A stretch of 64,000 bases of DNA. It comes from Ptiloglossa arizonensis (Eukaryota > Arthropoda > Insecta > Hymenoptera > Colletidae). Of the stretch, positions 13,385-25,410 are shown one piece after another. Every line of letters begins with the position of its first letter. Within the stretch, counting starts at the first letter, position 1. Where the stretch lies: NCBI RefSeq assembly GCF_051014685.1, contig NC_135058.1, positions 5,122,811 through 5,186,810 on the forward strand. The letters run 5' to 3'. The translations under genes were made by a program, and so were the position numbers. The notes under the pieces were generated by a model. It was not told the DNA's origin, did not search any database, and saw only the letters and a list, made by a program, of their open reading frames with translations.

Positions 13385-14480
13385 ATTTCATTCGTAAGCC
13401 CGTGCGATCGGTTTCATTGGTATTCTTTCGAAGCGAAAGTTCTACGCGAAGCCAATCGTAAGCACGAAGTAGAACGTGATCTTGAAACCGGGGTTGGACA
13501 ATTTGACAATACGATTCAATTCGAAGCCAAAGTTCTACGCGAAGCTAATCGTAAACACGAAGTAAAACGTGATCTTGAAACCGGGATTGGACAATTTAGT
13601 ATAATACGATTCAATTCGAAGCTCGTACGATCGGTTCCATTGGTATTCTTCCGAAGCTAAACTTCTTTGCGAAACCAATCGTAAACACGAAGTAGAACGT
13701 GATCTTGAAACCGGGGTTGGACAATTTGGCAAAATACCATTCAATTCTAAGCTCGTGCAATCGGTTCCATTGGTATTCTTTCGAAGCCAAAGTTCTATGC
13801 AAAGCTAATCGGAAACACGAAGTAGAACGTGGTCTTGAAACCGGGATTGAACAATTTGGTATAATACGATTCAATTCGAAGCTCGTGCAATCGGTTCCAT
13901 TGGTATTCTTTCGAAGCCAAAGTTCTACGCGAAGCGAATCGTAAACACGAAGTAGAACGTGATCTTGAAACCGGGGTTGGACAATTTGGCATAATACGAT
14001 TCAATTCGAAGTCAAAGTTCTTCGCGAAGCTAATCGAAAACACCAAGTAGAACGTGATCGAAATGCGTAGTTCGACGATTCGATATAATACAATTTAACT
14101 TATTGACTGTGGACGACTTTAACGCAAAATATACCCTGCGCGCGTAAAATCTTCGAGCACACTGAACGTTCATTGGCATTTACGCGCGATCGGACACCGA
14201 TAATGGTCAAAGAGTTAATTCGAAGCTCCGTACGATTGGTTCCGTAGCTACTCTTTCGAGATGAAATTTGATCGCTCTTCTGCGCGCAGCTAATCGAAAA
14301 CACCAAGTAGAATATAATACTCTAAGAGAAGTCGGACGATTCGGTACGATACAATTTAATTAAAAGCTCCGTAGAATTGGTCTCACTGTTGTTCCTTCGA
14401 AACTAAAATTTCCAATCCACTTCAGCCAATCGAACAACGCCAAATATCGTAGAAGATGATCTTCGAACGAAAGTTGGACG
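13385..14480. repeat. minisatellite, 130-bp unit with 93-95 bp short variants
   Basis: The word AACGTGATCTTGAAACC (or a near match) recurs at about 13473, 13566, 13696, 13826 and 13956, and decayed at 14051. Spacings of 93, 130, 130, 130 and 95 bp show full units and units lacking one 35-37 bp segment, the segment around CGGTTCCATTGGTATTCTT. The units grade into older, diverged copies up to about 14480. Short open frames on both strands repeat with the unit and are not genes. Confidence 0.93.
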
Positions 14481-14985
14481 ATTCTGCGGAAACGTTCTCG
14501 TCTTCGGAGACAATGTTTCGCCGATCGTAGAGATCGACGGTGAAAAACGGCGTTCCAAGCGGCAGGTACTTTACGATGTACAATTTCGACGCGTTCCACC
14601 GACGACGGTTCCCCTTCCCTCTCTCTCGGACCGACTTTTTTATGGGGGCCTCGTGTCGGACCCCTTTCGGGACTACCTGAACGCGTGCGCGGCGCGTTTC
14701 TCTTCTCTTCGTTCTCTCCTTTTTTTTTTCTTTTTTTCTTTTTTCGAAGTGTAGGCTCCTCGCTACCTGGATCACCGGCAGAGACGAATTAATATGTCGT
14801 GTAATGGATTAAGCCCCGGGACCTACCCCACGTGAACGCAACGCGGCCAACCCTCTCTTCCCGTCGTCACCGTGGATGCGTTTATACCTGCTCTCGCGCT
14901 CTGCGGGATGCAGACACACTTATGGTCGATCAACGCCATACGAGGAGCAGCGAATTTTTGGGTTAGAGAGACCCATTCGGCGGAC

Positions 14986-14988
<3 letters not shown>

Positions 14989-15024
<36 letters not shown>
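14989..15024. repeat. (TC)n microsatellite, about 18 repeats
   Basis: An uninterrupted TC/CT run. GAGA-factor proteins can bind such tracts in insects, but a slippage microsatellite is enough to explain it. Confidence 0.97.
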
Positions 15025-15025
<1 letters not shown>

Positions 15026-16170
15026 AGGATCGTTTCTGGAAGGGGAGGGAATCGATAGGGTTGCGCCCTGTCGACCCTTTCTCTCCTTTTTTTTTTTTCT
15101 TTCTCCCATTGCTCACACCCCGAAAGGCGTAATTGGAAAGCGATATATCCTTCCACTCGATAAAAACCGACGGTTTATGAAGTGGCTCGAAACCGTCCCA
15201 TAAAGGCTGTTACTCGAACGAGCGACGCGGACAGGTTCGAGGCGCCATAAAAAAAAAGCGAAGGTATTTACGAGCCGCTACCGTGTCGAGGCGTGATGAC
15301 GAAACGAAGAAGCAACCTCCTGGCCGATGGTTATTATCACGCTCTACGCAATCGTCGATCGCCGATTACTTCGATGAAAACGATCGTTAGGTTCGACCGC
15401 TCGGAACGTAACGAGTTTGTCCGATACGGTGCGAGAAGTGAATCAAAAACGCAAATAAAATCGAATACGTCTATCACAACGAATCGAAATATCGATACAA
15501 CGAAGAATTCTCTGAGAAATTTAACATACCGTTTATCTATGAATATTTTTACAATTTTAATTGCCAAACGATTCGATGTGTACACGATTAACGAAATTCT
15601 TTGTTTCTACTCTCGAAAAGTCTCTTTCTATGATTGAAAATACATAAATTACACAATTTATCGTACATCTGTACGAATATAATCAACGATAGAAGCACAA
15701 ATCGAGACATCGACCACTGTAGCGATTCGTTCTCGTGCGTACTATAAGTGGGAGATCTGTCGAATTTTCTTTTCTCTTCTAATTGCCAACAAACACCACG
15801 TGTTTCGTATCATCGTCGTCCGAGTAACGCATTCGTTCCCGTTCGATCCGATTAAACAATAGCCAATCCATACCAGCGTGTAATGTACTCCGGTGGGTGT
15901 CTCCCGGACCACCCTCGAGCGTTAATGCAATCGCATTGCACGATCTCTTTGCCCGATGGATGAGAAAAATGGCGAAATTACAACGAATTATGAGTACCTC
16001 CGAGGTGATCGCTTCTCGTTCGGTTGTATCGTCGGTTAGAAACGCAAAACGACACGTCGGGTAGAAATTACAATGCCCCCTTCCGTATCGTCTGTAATTA
16101 CTCGCGTCGTAATTGCGGTTAACGTCGCGGTGGGCAGGGAAACTGTCGTGGACGAGAAGCTCGGGTTGCG

Positions 16171-16571
16171 TTCACCTGCCGAAGGGGTTCCTAATCCTTC
16201 TGTCGCTTCTCCTAACCCCTCTATTTCTTCCGACGCATGCGTGTATCCGTGTAAACGTGCATAACACCTGTTACGGGCACACGGTTACGCGCGTTGCCCG
16301 GCGATCAGGGGTCAAACGTTTAGAGAGGGTTCGAAAGGGTGAGACCCAAAGTGGTCGGGACCTTGGCGCGGCAACCCTTCCCTCCGGGCTGCTGTCTCTG
16401 TAAACCCGCAGGTAGAGGAACGTGCACACTGGCACCTTGTGCGCGAGATCGCACAATACATCGAAAGGCAACCCTTTCTGGGTCCAGCATTATGTCACTA
16501 AACGTTATCCCACCGAAAGGGGAAAAAGCAAACTCGCTGGAACAGGTTGGGATCGGTCTCTAACCCCTTTC
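16171..16571. promoter_or_regulatory. candidate cis-regulatory block with Krüppel-type sites
   Basis: Seven words resembling the Drosophila Krüppel site (core AAGGGTT or its complement) lie in 400 bp: GAAGGGGTTC (16181), CCTAACCCCT (16211), GAGGGTTC (16324), GAAAGGGTGA (16333), CAACCCTTC (16372), CAACCCTTTC (16469) and TAACCCCTTT (16561). A TAATCC word follows the first directly. CAGGTAG, the Zelda word of Drosophila, is at 16409. The block is more GC-balanced than its neighbours. Kr is the nearest gene (38 kb downstream), and autoregulation is known for gap genes. This is an inference from short motifs with no statistics behind it. Confidence 0.3.
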
Positions 16572-17049
16572 ATAATGTTGCCCGCAGCCCAGAAAATTCT
16601 TCTCTTTATCCGACCCTTTTTTTCCTTTTTCCTTTCTCTGTTTCCACAATCGCTAAACCTGTCGCTGGTACGCTCGTGCATTCCGTGACCTACCAGCCGT
16701 AAAAAAAAAAAAAAAAGAAAAGGGGGATGCGCGCTTTCCTCCTCCGTGACGACTCGATTCCTCGAAATCGTCAACCGCTCTTCGACGTGCCCCAATTCCT
16801 CGCGTAATTTCCTTTCGTACGGTTTTAGATGGATATACTCGGGAACGAGTTACGATACGATGAATCTGGACAGTTTTGAGGCGATGTAATTACGCATTAG
16901 CTCGTAATTTTGAATCGTGAACTTCGACCTTTGGAAGTGGATGAACGATAGATAGATAAAATTGAACAGAGATTTCGCGAAACTCGTAACGCGACTACTT
17001 TCGAACGCGTTTCTTGCGTATGCATTTGCAGATACATTTTACCTTCGTT

Positions 17050-17595
17050 TAGAATCAAACTCTGTAACGTACTTAAAATAAACTGTATTTTGAATTTTTT
17101 TCCACCGTAACTCTAGATTGTAGACAATTTTTCGAATTTGTAGCGAAAATTACTATCACCCAACGAGACGAAACGTACATTATTCGATGCAACATTGAAA
17201 TTACATCCATGGATACAATTCACGTTTGAAGAACTGGATCGACTCACGTTTGGAAAATTGAATCGACGTGGAATTAAAATAGAAAAATACTAAAAATCTC
17301 TCCGATCTGAATACATTCGTACAACACACGGTGTATATTTCATCGTCATTTCAAACTCTCTAACATAATTAAAATAAACTGCTTCTTAAATTTTTTTCCC
17401 ACCTGTAACTCTTGATTGTAGACAATTACATTATTCGATGCAACATTGAAATTACATCCATGGATACAGTTCACGTTTGAAGAACTGAATCGACTCACGT
17501 TTGAAAATTGAATCGACGTGGTATTAAAATAGAAAAATACTAAAAATCTCTCCGATCTGAATACATTCGTACAACACACGTCGTATACTTCATCG
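17050..17595. repeat. direct duplication of about 250-300 bp
   Basis: Copy 1 (17050-17346) and copy 2 (17351-17595) lie side by side. They share CAAACTCT.TAAC, ATTCGATGCAACATTGAAAT, ACTAAAAATCTCTCCGATCT and GTACAACACACG. Copy 2 lacks about 50 bp that copy 1 has between the GTAGACAATT word and the ACATTATTCG word. Identity in aligned parts is high, so the event is fairly recent. It is non-coding. Confidence 0.92.
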
Positions 17596-20500
17596 AGTTA
17601 CCTTGCCATTGGGATATTCGTCGCGTCGAAATGGTCGATTTCTAAACCGAAACTCGAGGACAACAATCGAGATCCAACATCGCGGGCGGTCGTCCTGGGA
17701 AAACAGTGAGTGGCCCTCCTCGGGAACGATGGTCGTGGTTTTAGAAAACTCGAGCACGGCTAAAAGCCAATAATTATCGGTGCACGCGATCATCGTGGTC
17801 GTCCCGGCATCGACCGGAAGTAGGTGGCGTTTAACCAGACTCCGCACGAAAGGGGATGAAAGGCAAGGCCCGTGGTAGACGTGCGTTCGAACCGGAATAC
17901 GTGGACTCGTGAATTAGTCGGTAACGATAATGAGAGGTCGCTCCTCCGTTTCTCTTTTATCGTCGAGGACGGATATTACGGTAAAATGTCGGGAAGAGAT
18001 GCTGGGACTGCACGCGGAAAGAACGGACAAGGACGAAAGAAACCGTAAGTCCTGTCGAAGGTGAAATCGGAAAAGCTGGCTACCAGTGAATAAGCTTCCC
18101 AGAAACCGTTCTTTAAAAACTTCCGACACCACGGTGGTCCCGTGCGTTCACTTGCTACACGATGCGTCCGCGTGATCACGAACGGATTCCATTGGTTCTC
18201 TTTTCATCATTTTTTGCATCAAATTTGTTCTTCGTCGAAAGCGACCAATACTGTTCATTTACGTACGGATTTAAATGAGTGTCTGCCGATTTATCAAGGT
18301 GGAAGAGTTCATCTATCGAAATAGGTGTGAGTGTTTAACGATCGTGACCAATGCAGATTAAATTATTAATTAAAACTAAATTAATAATTAAACCAATAAA
18401 ATTTCTTATTACGTTACAATATGTGTTGGTTCGCTGTCACGTTAATCGTTTGTATTCTATTGGACGGTGTACAGTATTCTCGAACTTATCGGAATGGTAT
18501 CGTTAAGTTCACTTTCGTTTTAAAATCTAGATAGAAATTATTAATTTTTCCTTGGGTTGTAATTAAATACATTGAAAGCAGAGAAACTTTTGCAAGAAAT
18601 CTCCGAGAGACTGTAACGCGTCACCAGTACTACTTTAAGGAACAATCTCGGCGCGTTATTCTTACTCTCGAGATAATTGACTATCGACGTGTGTAGCACG
18701 TCACCTCCAATTTAAAGACAAAGAAGTCTCGATGCACAGCACGTCGTCTCCAATTCTGAGACAAAATCTCTCGTCGTGCGTGACACGCCATTCCAGCGCA
18801 AGCGATCAAGAACGTTGTAAAAGTTATCTCAATCCTTTGATGTCGGGAACTAAAGGCGACACGAGTCTCTTAACACTTGGCTCGAAAGACTACGAAGATA
18901 CGGGAAAACAACACCTAATACAATATTTTCCAAAGAATCTTACGACCCAGAAAATAAATAACTACGAATAGATCTACGATCCCATCTGGAGGCTGCACCG
19001 ATGAAAAATATTTCGCTGGAATTTCAACGAACTCTTTCACAGCACACTATTGGGTTATTCTGTAAGTGATTTCGTTTTCCAAAATGGAGAGTAAATAATT
19101 TAGTAAAATATTGATACACTCTGAAAAAATCGTGTTTCATTTTCACCAAAAAAAGAAATAAACAAAACGACATTCCGTAGAACAACCCAATATATTTAAT
19201 TCGAGCACGATCGTGCACGTCGAACGTAACGATCTCGATAGCTTAGGCTCGGTCTCGAGTCGATGACATTTGACGACATTTGTCTATGAAAACGGCTTCG
19301 TATCGACGTTTCCCTGTAATTAGGCGAAAGGTCACTTACCGTCTGTCTCGTTTGATTCGCGTCCCGGACATAATGCGTCAGTGAAAACGAAATACGTGGA
19401 AAAGAAGTGCGACGCGATCGTTAAGGAACACCGACACCGAGCGCTCATAAAGCAACATGGACCGCAGGAGTCCAGGATGAGGGCGGCGACAAGCTGGAAC
19501 TCGGGAATGGAAAAAACCACACAAGTGTCGAAAAGCTCCTTCCCGCGCGCGTAATCTCGTTCGGGAAGCTTTCTAACTTCAAAGTCTTACACGTAAGCCT
19601 TACCCGGCCGGCAAGAAACGACCTCGTACAAATAAAACTATCCCAGAAGGACCACCTCCTCCCGCGCGTTTCGTCCGGGGTCTTCGCTTTCAACTTGAGC
19701 CTTAAATTGAATTACAACGACGGTTTTCCTACGATATCGATACGAATCATTGTCGTCGCCACGGACAACGGTTGCTCACCATACGCGATCATTTATTGGT
19801 TAAATATCCACGGTAAGATCGATAGTTCGTAATCGCGCGCGGATGATCAATCGCGAGTTCGTTGATCGCTCGTCGACGTGGACTGTTTGCATTCCTACGA
19901 TCGTTTCAACCAGTACCAATCGACATTAATGCGAAATATTAATTTCACTATTCTACAAATGAGAAACAAATTGTACGGAACGTATACTCGTTTTGTTAAT
20001 AAGAATTGTATTATTTTCCTCGTCCGAAGGTAAATCACGAATTGATTCGTTGTTCGGAATTTATACTCAAAGTAGAAGCACTGGTGTTTCGAATACGTAC
20101 TTCTACATCGAACGTGGAACCAATAGGATGCAAACGTCGATAACGACTCGTCGGGGAATTTTAGATACCGACTGTTCGTAGTTCATAGTTTCGGTTTAAA
20201 CGCGATAACAATCGGTTTGCGTCAAACAGGAATTTTTAATTACTTTCTCGAAGATTGCTAGTTCAATTAACGACTTGTATCGCCGCGTCTCAGAGATGTG
20301 TTTCCAACGAACTTTTCCATCCGATGCGATCTAACTTCTCTGTCCAGTTTGAAAATTATGTACGTTACGTGAAAAGGATACTATTCGCCGCGTTATGTTA
20401 CCGATGTTGTAATTTCTGAATGTTCCGATTTGAAAATAATAACGACCACGGAATGGTACGCTCGGGGAACAATAGATCGGTGTATCTTTAAACGTGTGAA

Positions 20501-21579
20501 TTTCGATTTTGAAGCATCGGTGTGGAAAAACTTTACGGTCGTGTTCGATTGATATATTCCCACGTGTTCGATCAACAACAGGGAACCAACCGCGCCACGA
20601 ACAGGAAGGAACAATGTTGCACCGCGGTTAAAACTAATTAATCTTCTAAGCGCCGCGTTCTTGGCACGCACGAACGGTTCGTCGAGTTTCCTTTAAGCAA
20701 CCCGCCGCCCAGAAACCAATTAATCTTCCGTCTTCTCGGAATCACGGTGAAAACACCGGCGTAAAATTAGCTAACACCATTGGAACATCCTTCGATCCTT
20801 TCGAACATGATGCTGCAACTATGATCCGCCACCTCGAAAGACAGGGAGGAAGCGTGCATTCCCCAGTGGGCTGCCGAACTTCACGCGCGTCTAACTGTTG
20901 TTTCGAAAAACGGAAATGCATACTCATTCGCTCGAAACGCTCGCGTTCGTAGTTATATCGCTGACTTCACCGTTCCGCGTCACCGAACGACCGTTTTATT
21001 TTCATTCTTATCGTTTCTACCCCCTTGTATTCGACTAACTGCCGAAATAGAAACATCTCGAGCGTGTGAACGAGAAATTCGCGAATTTGAATTTCTACGA
21101 AACGGAAGAGAACATCGAGTCGAGACACGGGTAAGTATTCGAACGAGATATAAGTTTCGTGATAAACGTGTTTCGTTTTTACATCGCATACGTATTTTAC
21201 AGTCGCTCGGTGTATAATTATCGGTTACTCGCCGATAATTCTGAACGGTGGAACAATTTTCTTGGAATATAATTAATTTTAACCGGTTTTTCAAATTTTT
21301 CGAATCTTACCGACACACACCGGCATCTCTATGCCGCATCCCTATCATTAGAAACATCTGTCACACCGGAACAATGCTCCCCACGTGTGGTACATTTTCC
21401 AGACTGCTCTAGGCTCGCGACACCCTAATCCTTTTCAGTGGGACGAATTATCTTTCATCGTAACTTTACTTCCTTTCGCTGTTTTTCGAAATCCACGTCC
21501 ACGTAAAATACCAATCGAATCTTTCAGACGTCTTCTTCGCATTTAGTGTAGCTTTTCAGATGGGTGAAAGGTGTGATTC
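17596..21579. other. intergenic, no gene recognised
   Basis: This holds one MITE (19050-19190, listed separately), an AT-rich hairpin at 18359-18391 (13-bp arms with one mismatch, 7-base loop), and a small diverged duplication near 18690-18785 around GCACGTC..CTCCAATT. The open frames are short and have no recognisable domain. Confidence 0.5.
19050..19190 (-). mobile_element. 141-bp mariner-type MITE (family A, copy 2, inverted)
   Basis: The left end begins TTGGGTTATTCTGTAAGTGA. The right end in reverse complement begins TTGGGTTGTTCTACGGAATG. TA flanks the element on both sides (19048-19049 and 19191-19192). Its interior in reverse complement matches the element at 1014 (GAAAATGAAACACGATT, then CTCTCCATTTTGG), so it is inserted in the opposite direction. 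There is no transposase; such elements move only with a transposase supplied elsewhere. Confidence 0.85.
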
Positions 21580-22440
21580 AGTGTTCAGAGTATTTTTTAT
21601 TTTATTAATTACTCTTTATACGTCCATTGCACATTTAAGAATACTCACCCTCGCATGAGCGCTACTCACGTCCCTCAGACGTATCAATGACATCTAAACG
21701 ATCCTCTATGTACTCGTCATACACCTCAAAATGTCTCACACGAGTGATTCACTGATTAGAGCAACGCGTTAGTTTCTTTAACTTCGATTTATCCGTCCGT
21801 TACACATTTAAGAATACTCGTGAGTTTCTTTAACTCCGATTTATCCGGCCATTACACATTTAAGAATACTCACCCTCGCATGAGCGCTACTCATGTCCCT
21901 CAGACGTATCAATGACATCTAAACGATCCTCTCTGGACTTATCACAGACCTCAAAATGTCTCACACGGGTGATTCACTGTTTATAGTAACGCGTTAGGTT
22001 CTTTAACTCCGATTTATCAGTCCTTTGCACATTTAAGAATACTCACGATCGCATCAGCGCCACTCACGTCTCTCAGACGTATCAATGACATCTAAACGAT
22101 CCTCTCTGGACTTTTCACAGACCTCAAAATGTCTCAAACGAGTGATTCACTGTTTATAGTAACGCGTTAGGTTCTTTAACTCCGATTTATCCGTCCATTA
22201 CACATTTAAGAATACTCACGATCGCATGAGCGCCACTCAGGTTCCTTAGACGTATCAATGACATCTAAACGATCCTCTCTGGACTCGTCACACACCTCAA
22301 AATGTCTCAAACAAGTGATTCACTGTTTATAGTAACGCGTTAGGTTCTTTAACTCCGATTTATCAGTCCTTTGCACATTTAAGAATACTCACGATTGCAT
22401 CAGCGCCACTCAGGTTCCTCAGACGTATCAATGGCATCGA
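21580..22440. repeat. minisatellite, about 173-bp unit, five copies
   Basis: ACGTATCAATGACATCTAAA recurs at 21679, 21904, 22078 and 22250, and as a variant at 22423. Spacings are 225, 174, 172 and 173 bp. Each unit carries ACACATTTAAGAATACTC (or GCACATTT..), a GCGCYACTCA word, CAAAATGTCTCA and GTGATTCACTG. The long second interval comes from an internal partial duplication of about 50 bp around CTTTAACTCCGATTTATCCG. The last three units are more alike, as expected of recent expansion. Confidence 0.93.
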
Positions 22441-23925
22441 AAACGATCGTCCCCGTGCTCGCGCGTGGTGCGCGGAACACTCACGGAATACGTGTCTCCG
22501 TTCCCCCGCGATCGACGTGTACAAAGATCAAAGGATACTCAACGCGTGTCGGAGGCAAAAGTTTTTAGCGCGTCGGGTCACCGGCGGGGATTAATTCTGC
22601 CAGGCCGACCGTAGGAGGGAAGAGACGAAAGAAGTCCCGCGACAGGGCGAGGAGGAGACACGGCTGGCTCCGTGAAACGCCATCATTCCCCCGGTACTTT
22701 ATCCGTTCCACGAAGAAACAAAAGTTCTTACGTGCCGCGGTACCACGGCTATCGATCTTTTCGCCCTTTCGCGGCGGTCCCTCGCGGGGAATAATGCGCC
22801 GCAGAGATATACCTTGATCCGAAGATATCCACCGGTCACGATCCTGCGAGGAACTTTTATATCAAGGGTCAGGAAAAGTTCCTCTCGTTCTTTTTCTATT
22901 TTTTTTGTCTCCCTTTTTTTTTCTTTTCTTTCTCTCGCTCACTCTCTCTATCTGTCTATCCAGCTCCTTTCTCTTCCTCTCGCTCTTTTTTCGGCGGGAA
23001 CTTTGAAAAACTTCCCGACAGCACCGTCGACGAGTCCATCGTCAGAACGGCACCGGGCATCAAATATTCTATGAATTCAGAGTCGGCTTTGTGCACGCGC
23101 GCCGTACACCCGGGAAAGGAGAAAATTTCCGTATTAAATTTTTACCGCCAACTTTTACAGCGCCGCGCAAAAGCACGCGCCATTTCGCTCGCTCGTTCAT
23201 TTTAAACGACCCGTTCGCACGGTTCCCGCGAACACCTTACCGCGACCGTGTAATCGGCGATACTTTGCTAAAACAATACGACGCAAACTCGAAAAAGACT
23301 GCAAGACGGTGCACCGTGAATAAATAAAATGGAGGTCACGTATCGCGCATCGATGCGTACGAACACTGTATCTTCGTTACGAACATTCTATAATTTACAG
23401 CTTCCAGCTCTCACCTTTTTCACATCGTGCGACAATTCTCTTACAGTATATTTATCTTGCGTTTCCACGTTTATCTTGCATTACGAATCGATACTAATTT
23501 AGCGACATTCGTGCGTTAAGTAACAAGTCAGTATCGCGGATATCCCAATAACTCCTCTTTAAAAGAAAAAATTAACTTTCGGTACGGAGAGTTTCTAAAT
23601 CTCGAAGAAATACACAAATTGTTACAAAATCAACTCGGCACGTGTGAAAACATCGGCGTACGATCAAAATCGTCCCGAAACGAACGAAGCGACTCTAAGC
23701 GTTATTAGTTCGCGACGAATGGATAATTTCACGCCGGTACTGTTCTAAATTTTAAATTCCAGCGCTGTTAAATTTTCGAGCTCCTTTCTTGTAATTCATA
23801 TATTATATTACATTACAATAATATAATATAACTGTAATTAATATATTACACTTATATTATAACAATATAAACTTTTCTCAGTGCGAAACAAACGAATTGA
23901 TACATTACGATTCCTTTGTTTCGAA
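22441..23925. other. intergenic, no gene recognised
   Basis: A GC-rich block (22440-22800) is followed by a T/C-rich stretch and then AT-rich sequence. A perfect 11-bp inverted repeat (ATATTATATTA at 23800, complement at 23819, 8-base loop) sits in the AT-rich part. No coding or RNA gene signal is seen. Confidence 0.5.
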
Positions 23926-24358
23926 CCGAGAAAGTCAACTATTATCGTAAATACATACGTTGGTTTCGTCCTTGACGCGATCCGATCGTTAACAAGAACA
24001 AAGAGACGTTATTTCTCGAACCAATTCTCGAATCGGAATATCAAAAGAAACGGTGTCTTCTATAACCACTCGAGGCATAGCGCGCGCAATTAAAAATCGC
24101 CTGACGCAGCGCCAAATAAACCAATCTCGCGTGGTAGATTTCGCACCGAGAAAGTCAACTATTATCGTAAATACATACGTTGGTTTCGTCCTTGACGCGA
24201 TCCGATCGTTAACAAGAACAAAGAGACGTTATTTCTCGAACCAATTCTCGAATCGGAATATCAAAAGAAACGGTGTCGGCTAGAACCACTCGAGGCATAG
24301 CGCGCGCAATTAAAAATCGCCTGACGCAGCGCCAAATAAACCAATCTCGCGCGGTAGG
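23926..24358. repeat. near-identical tandem duplication, 220-bp unit
   Basis: CCGAGAAAGTCAACTATTAT begins at 23926 and again at 24146. The two copies run 213-220 bp and differ at only a few places: TTCTAT versus GGCTAG after ACGGTGTC, and GCGTGGTAG versus GCGCGGTAG at the end. Both include GACGCGATCCGATCGTTAAC and GCGCGCAATTAAAAATCGCC. Such identity means a recent event, or an assembly duplication. Confidence 0.95.
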
Positions 24359-24965
24359 GGCGAGAGGAAATCGTTGCGTCGGTCGTGGCCATAATTCCGT
24401 AAAATGAAGTAAGCTTCGTCCAGCACGTCCCAGGGACATCCCACAACCCTGCCGTGGGGTTACGTCCCCCTTCTGCGATCTCCCCATCGTCCGAGCTAAC
24501 CCCCTCGTCGGACGGGGTGTGCACGATGCAACTGACCAATAAGTTCACCCCTCGGCTATGCCTACGCCGACCACGCGATCGATAGTTACAGTATCCAATA
24601 CGACCATCTCCGTCCACTTTCCTTTTGTCTCTTTTTTTCCCTTTACCGGCCGCGCGGTTGCACGAAGCCCCGCCGCTCTTCAAATAATACGTTTTCGAGC
24701 GAAGAAAGTTTCAGCTGGCCGAGAGAGACTCGAACGGAGGTAGTCACGATATCGAGATACTTTTCTAATATTAACGCGATCGCATCCGCTACCCCGCTTG
24801 TGCCGCGTTTCCCGGCTTTCCCGGCACGGGGAAAACGGAAACTTACCGATACGCGTGATTCTATTCCGAATTCACGAGAATCTCGAATCTTTCGAGGGAT
24901 CGCTGACAGCGGATGTACCGCAAAATCGCGACACGTTGGGTATTTGAACGAAAATAATGGTAATG

Positions 24966-25088
24966 TTGGGTTCTTCGAAAAGTCATTTTATTTTTGGGGA
25001 AAATGAAACAGGATTTTTTTAGAGCGTACGTTTTATTAGATTGTATACTCTCCATTTTGGAAAACGAAATGAGTTTCCGAGTAATTGA
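24966..25088 (+). mobile_element. mariner-type MITE, decayed right end (family A, copy 3)
   Basis: It begins TTGGGTTCTTCGAAAAGTCA and shares GAAAATGAAACA, AGAGCGTA and TGTATACTCTCCATTTTGG with the other two family members. The right terminus (GAGTTTCCGAGTAATTGA, then TA) aligns with the terminus of copy 1 but has lost the CAACCC core. The left TA has also been lost. This is an older copy in the same orientation as copy 1. Confidence 0.75.
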
Positions 25089-25235
25089 TACCAATGATTG
25101 ATACTTATTTCGCCAAAATTGCGTACAGTACGAACGAAAGGATCGAAGAAAGTATCGTATACAAAAGTTGAAATCTACAGTTAGGAGAGATTGTAATTCG
25201 TTACGTGTACAAGGAAAAAGGGGAATAATACTAGC

Positions 25236-25410
25236 TTGTCCGATAAGTTTCGTCGTTTTCTCCATTGTAAAAACATACTACGATGCTTCAACTTCGAACA
25301 ACTGTAAATATACGAACGAGTCGACGGATCTACGTGAAACTTCGTACACGTTTATCGAACAGTGGTATCATACGTCTTTAGAAAAATAAAACGACGAACC
25401 TGATAGCTCG
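25236..25410 (+). mobile_element. TIR element of about 170 bp (MITE family B, copy 2)
   Basis: The left end TTGTCCGATAAGTTTCGTCG is mirrored by the right end, whose reverse complement reads GCTATCAGGTTCGTCGTTTT. The interior (AAATATACGAACGAGTCGAC, TGAAACTTCGTACACG) matches 4775-4945 directly and 28949-29112 in reverse. No transposase frame exists. The GATAAGTTTCGTCG-type terminus resembles mariner ends; that assignment is an inference. Homology to the 4.8-kb copy continues a little beyond the right end. Confidence 0.75.

Larger units (their letters stand above)
14481..17049. other. intergenic; holds one candidate regulatory block
   Basis: Apart from the CT microsatellite at 14989-15024 and the motif cluster at 16171-16571 (listed separately), nothing is recognised. 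Long T-runs near 14720 and 15090 and an A-run near 16700 are simple sequence. Reading frames are short and unconvincing. Confidence 0.5.

Noticed and set aside
24861..25265. A 134-codon antisense frame
   Set aside because: It runs through two non-coding MITEs and the sequence between them; chance frame.
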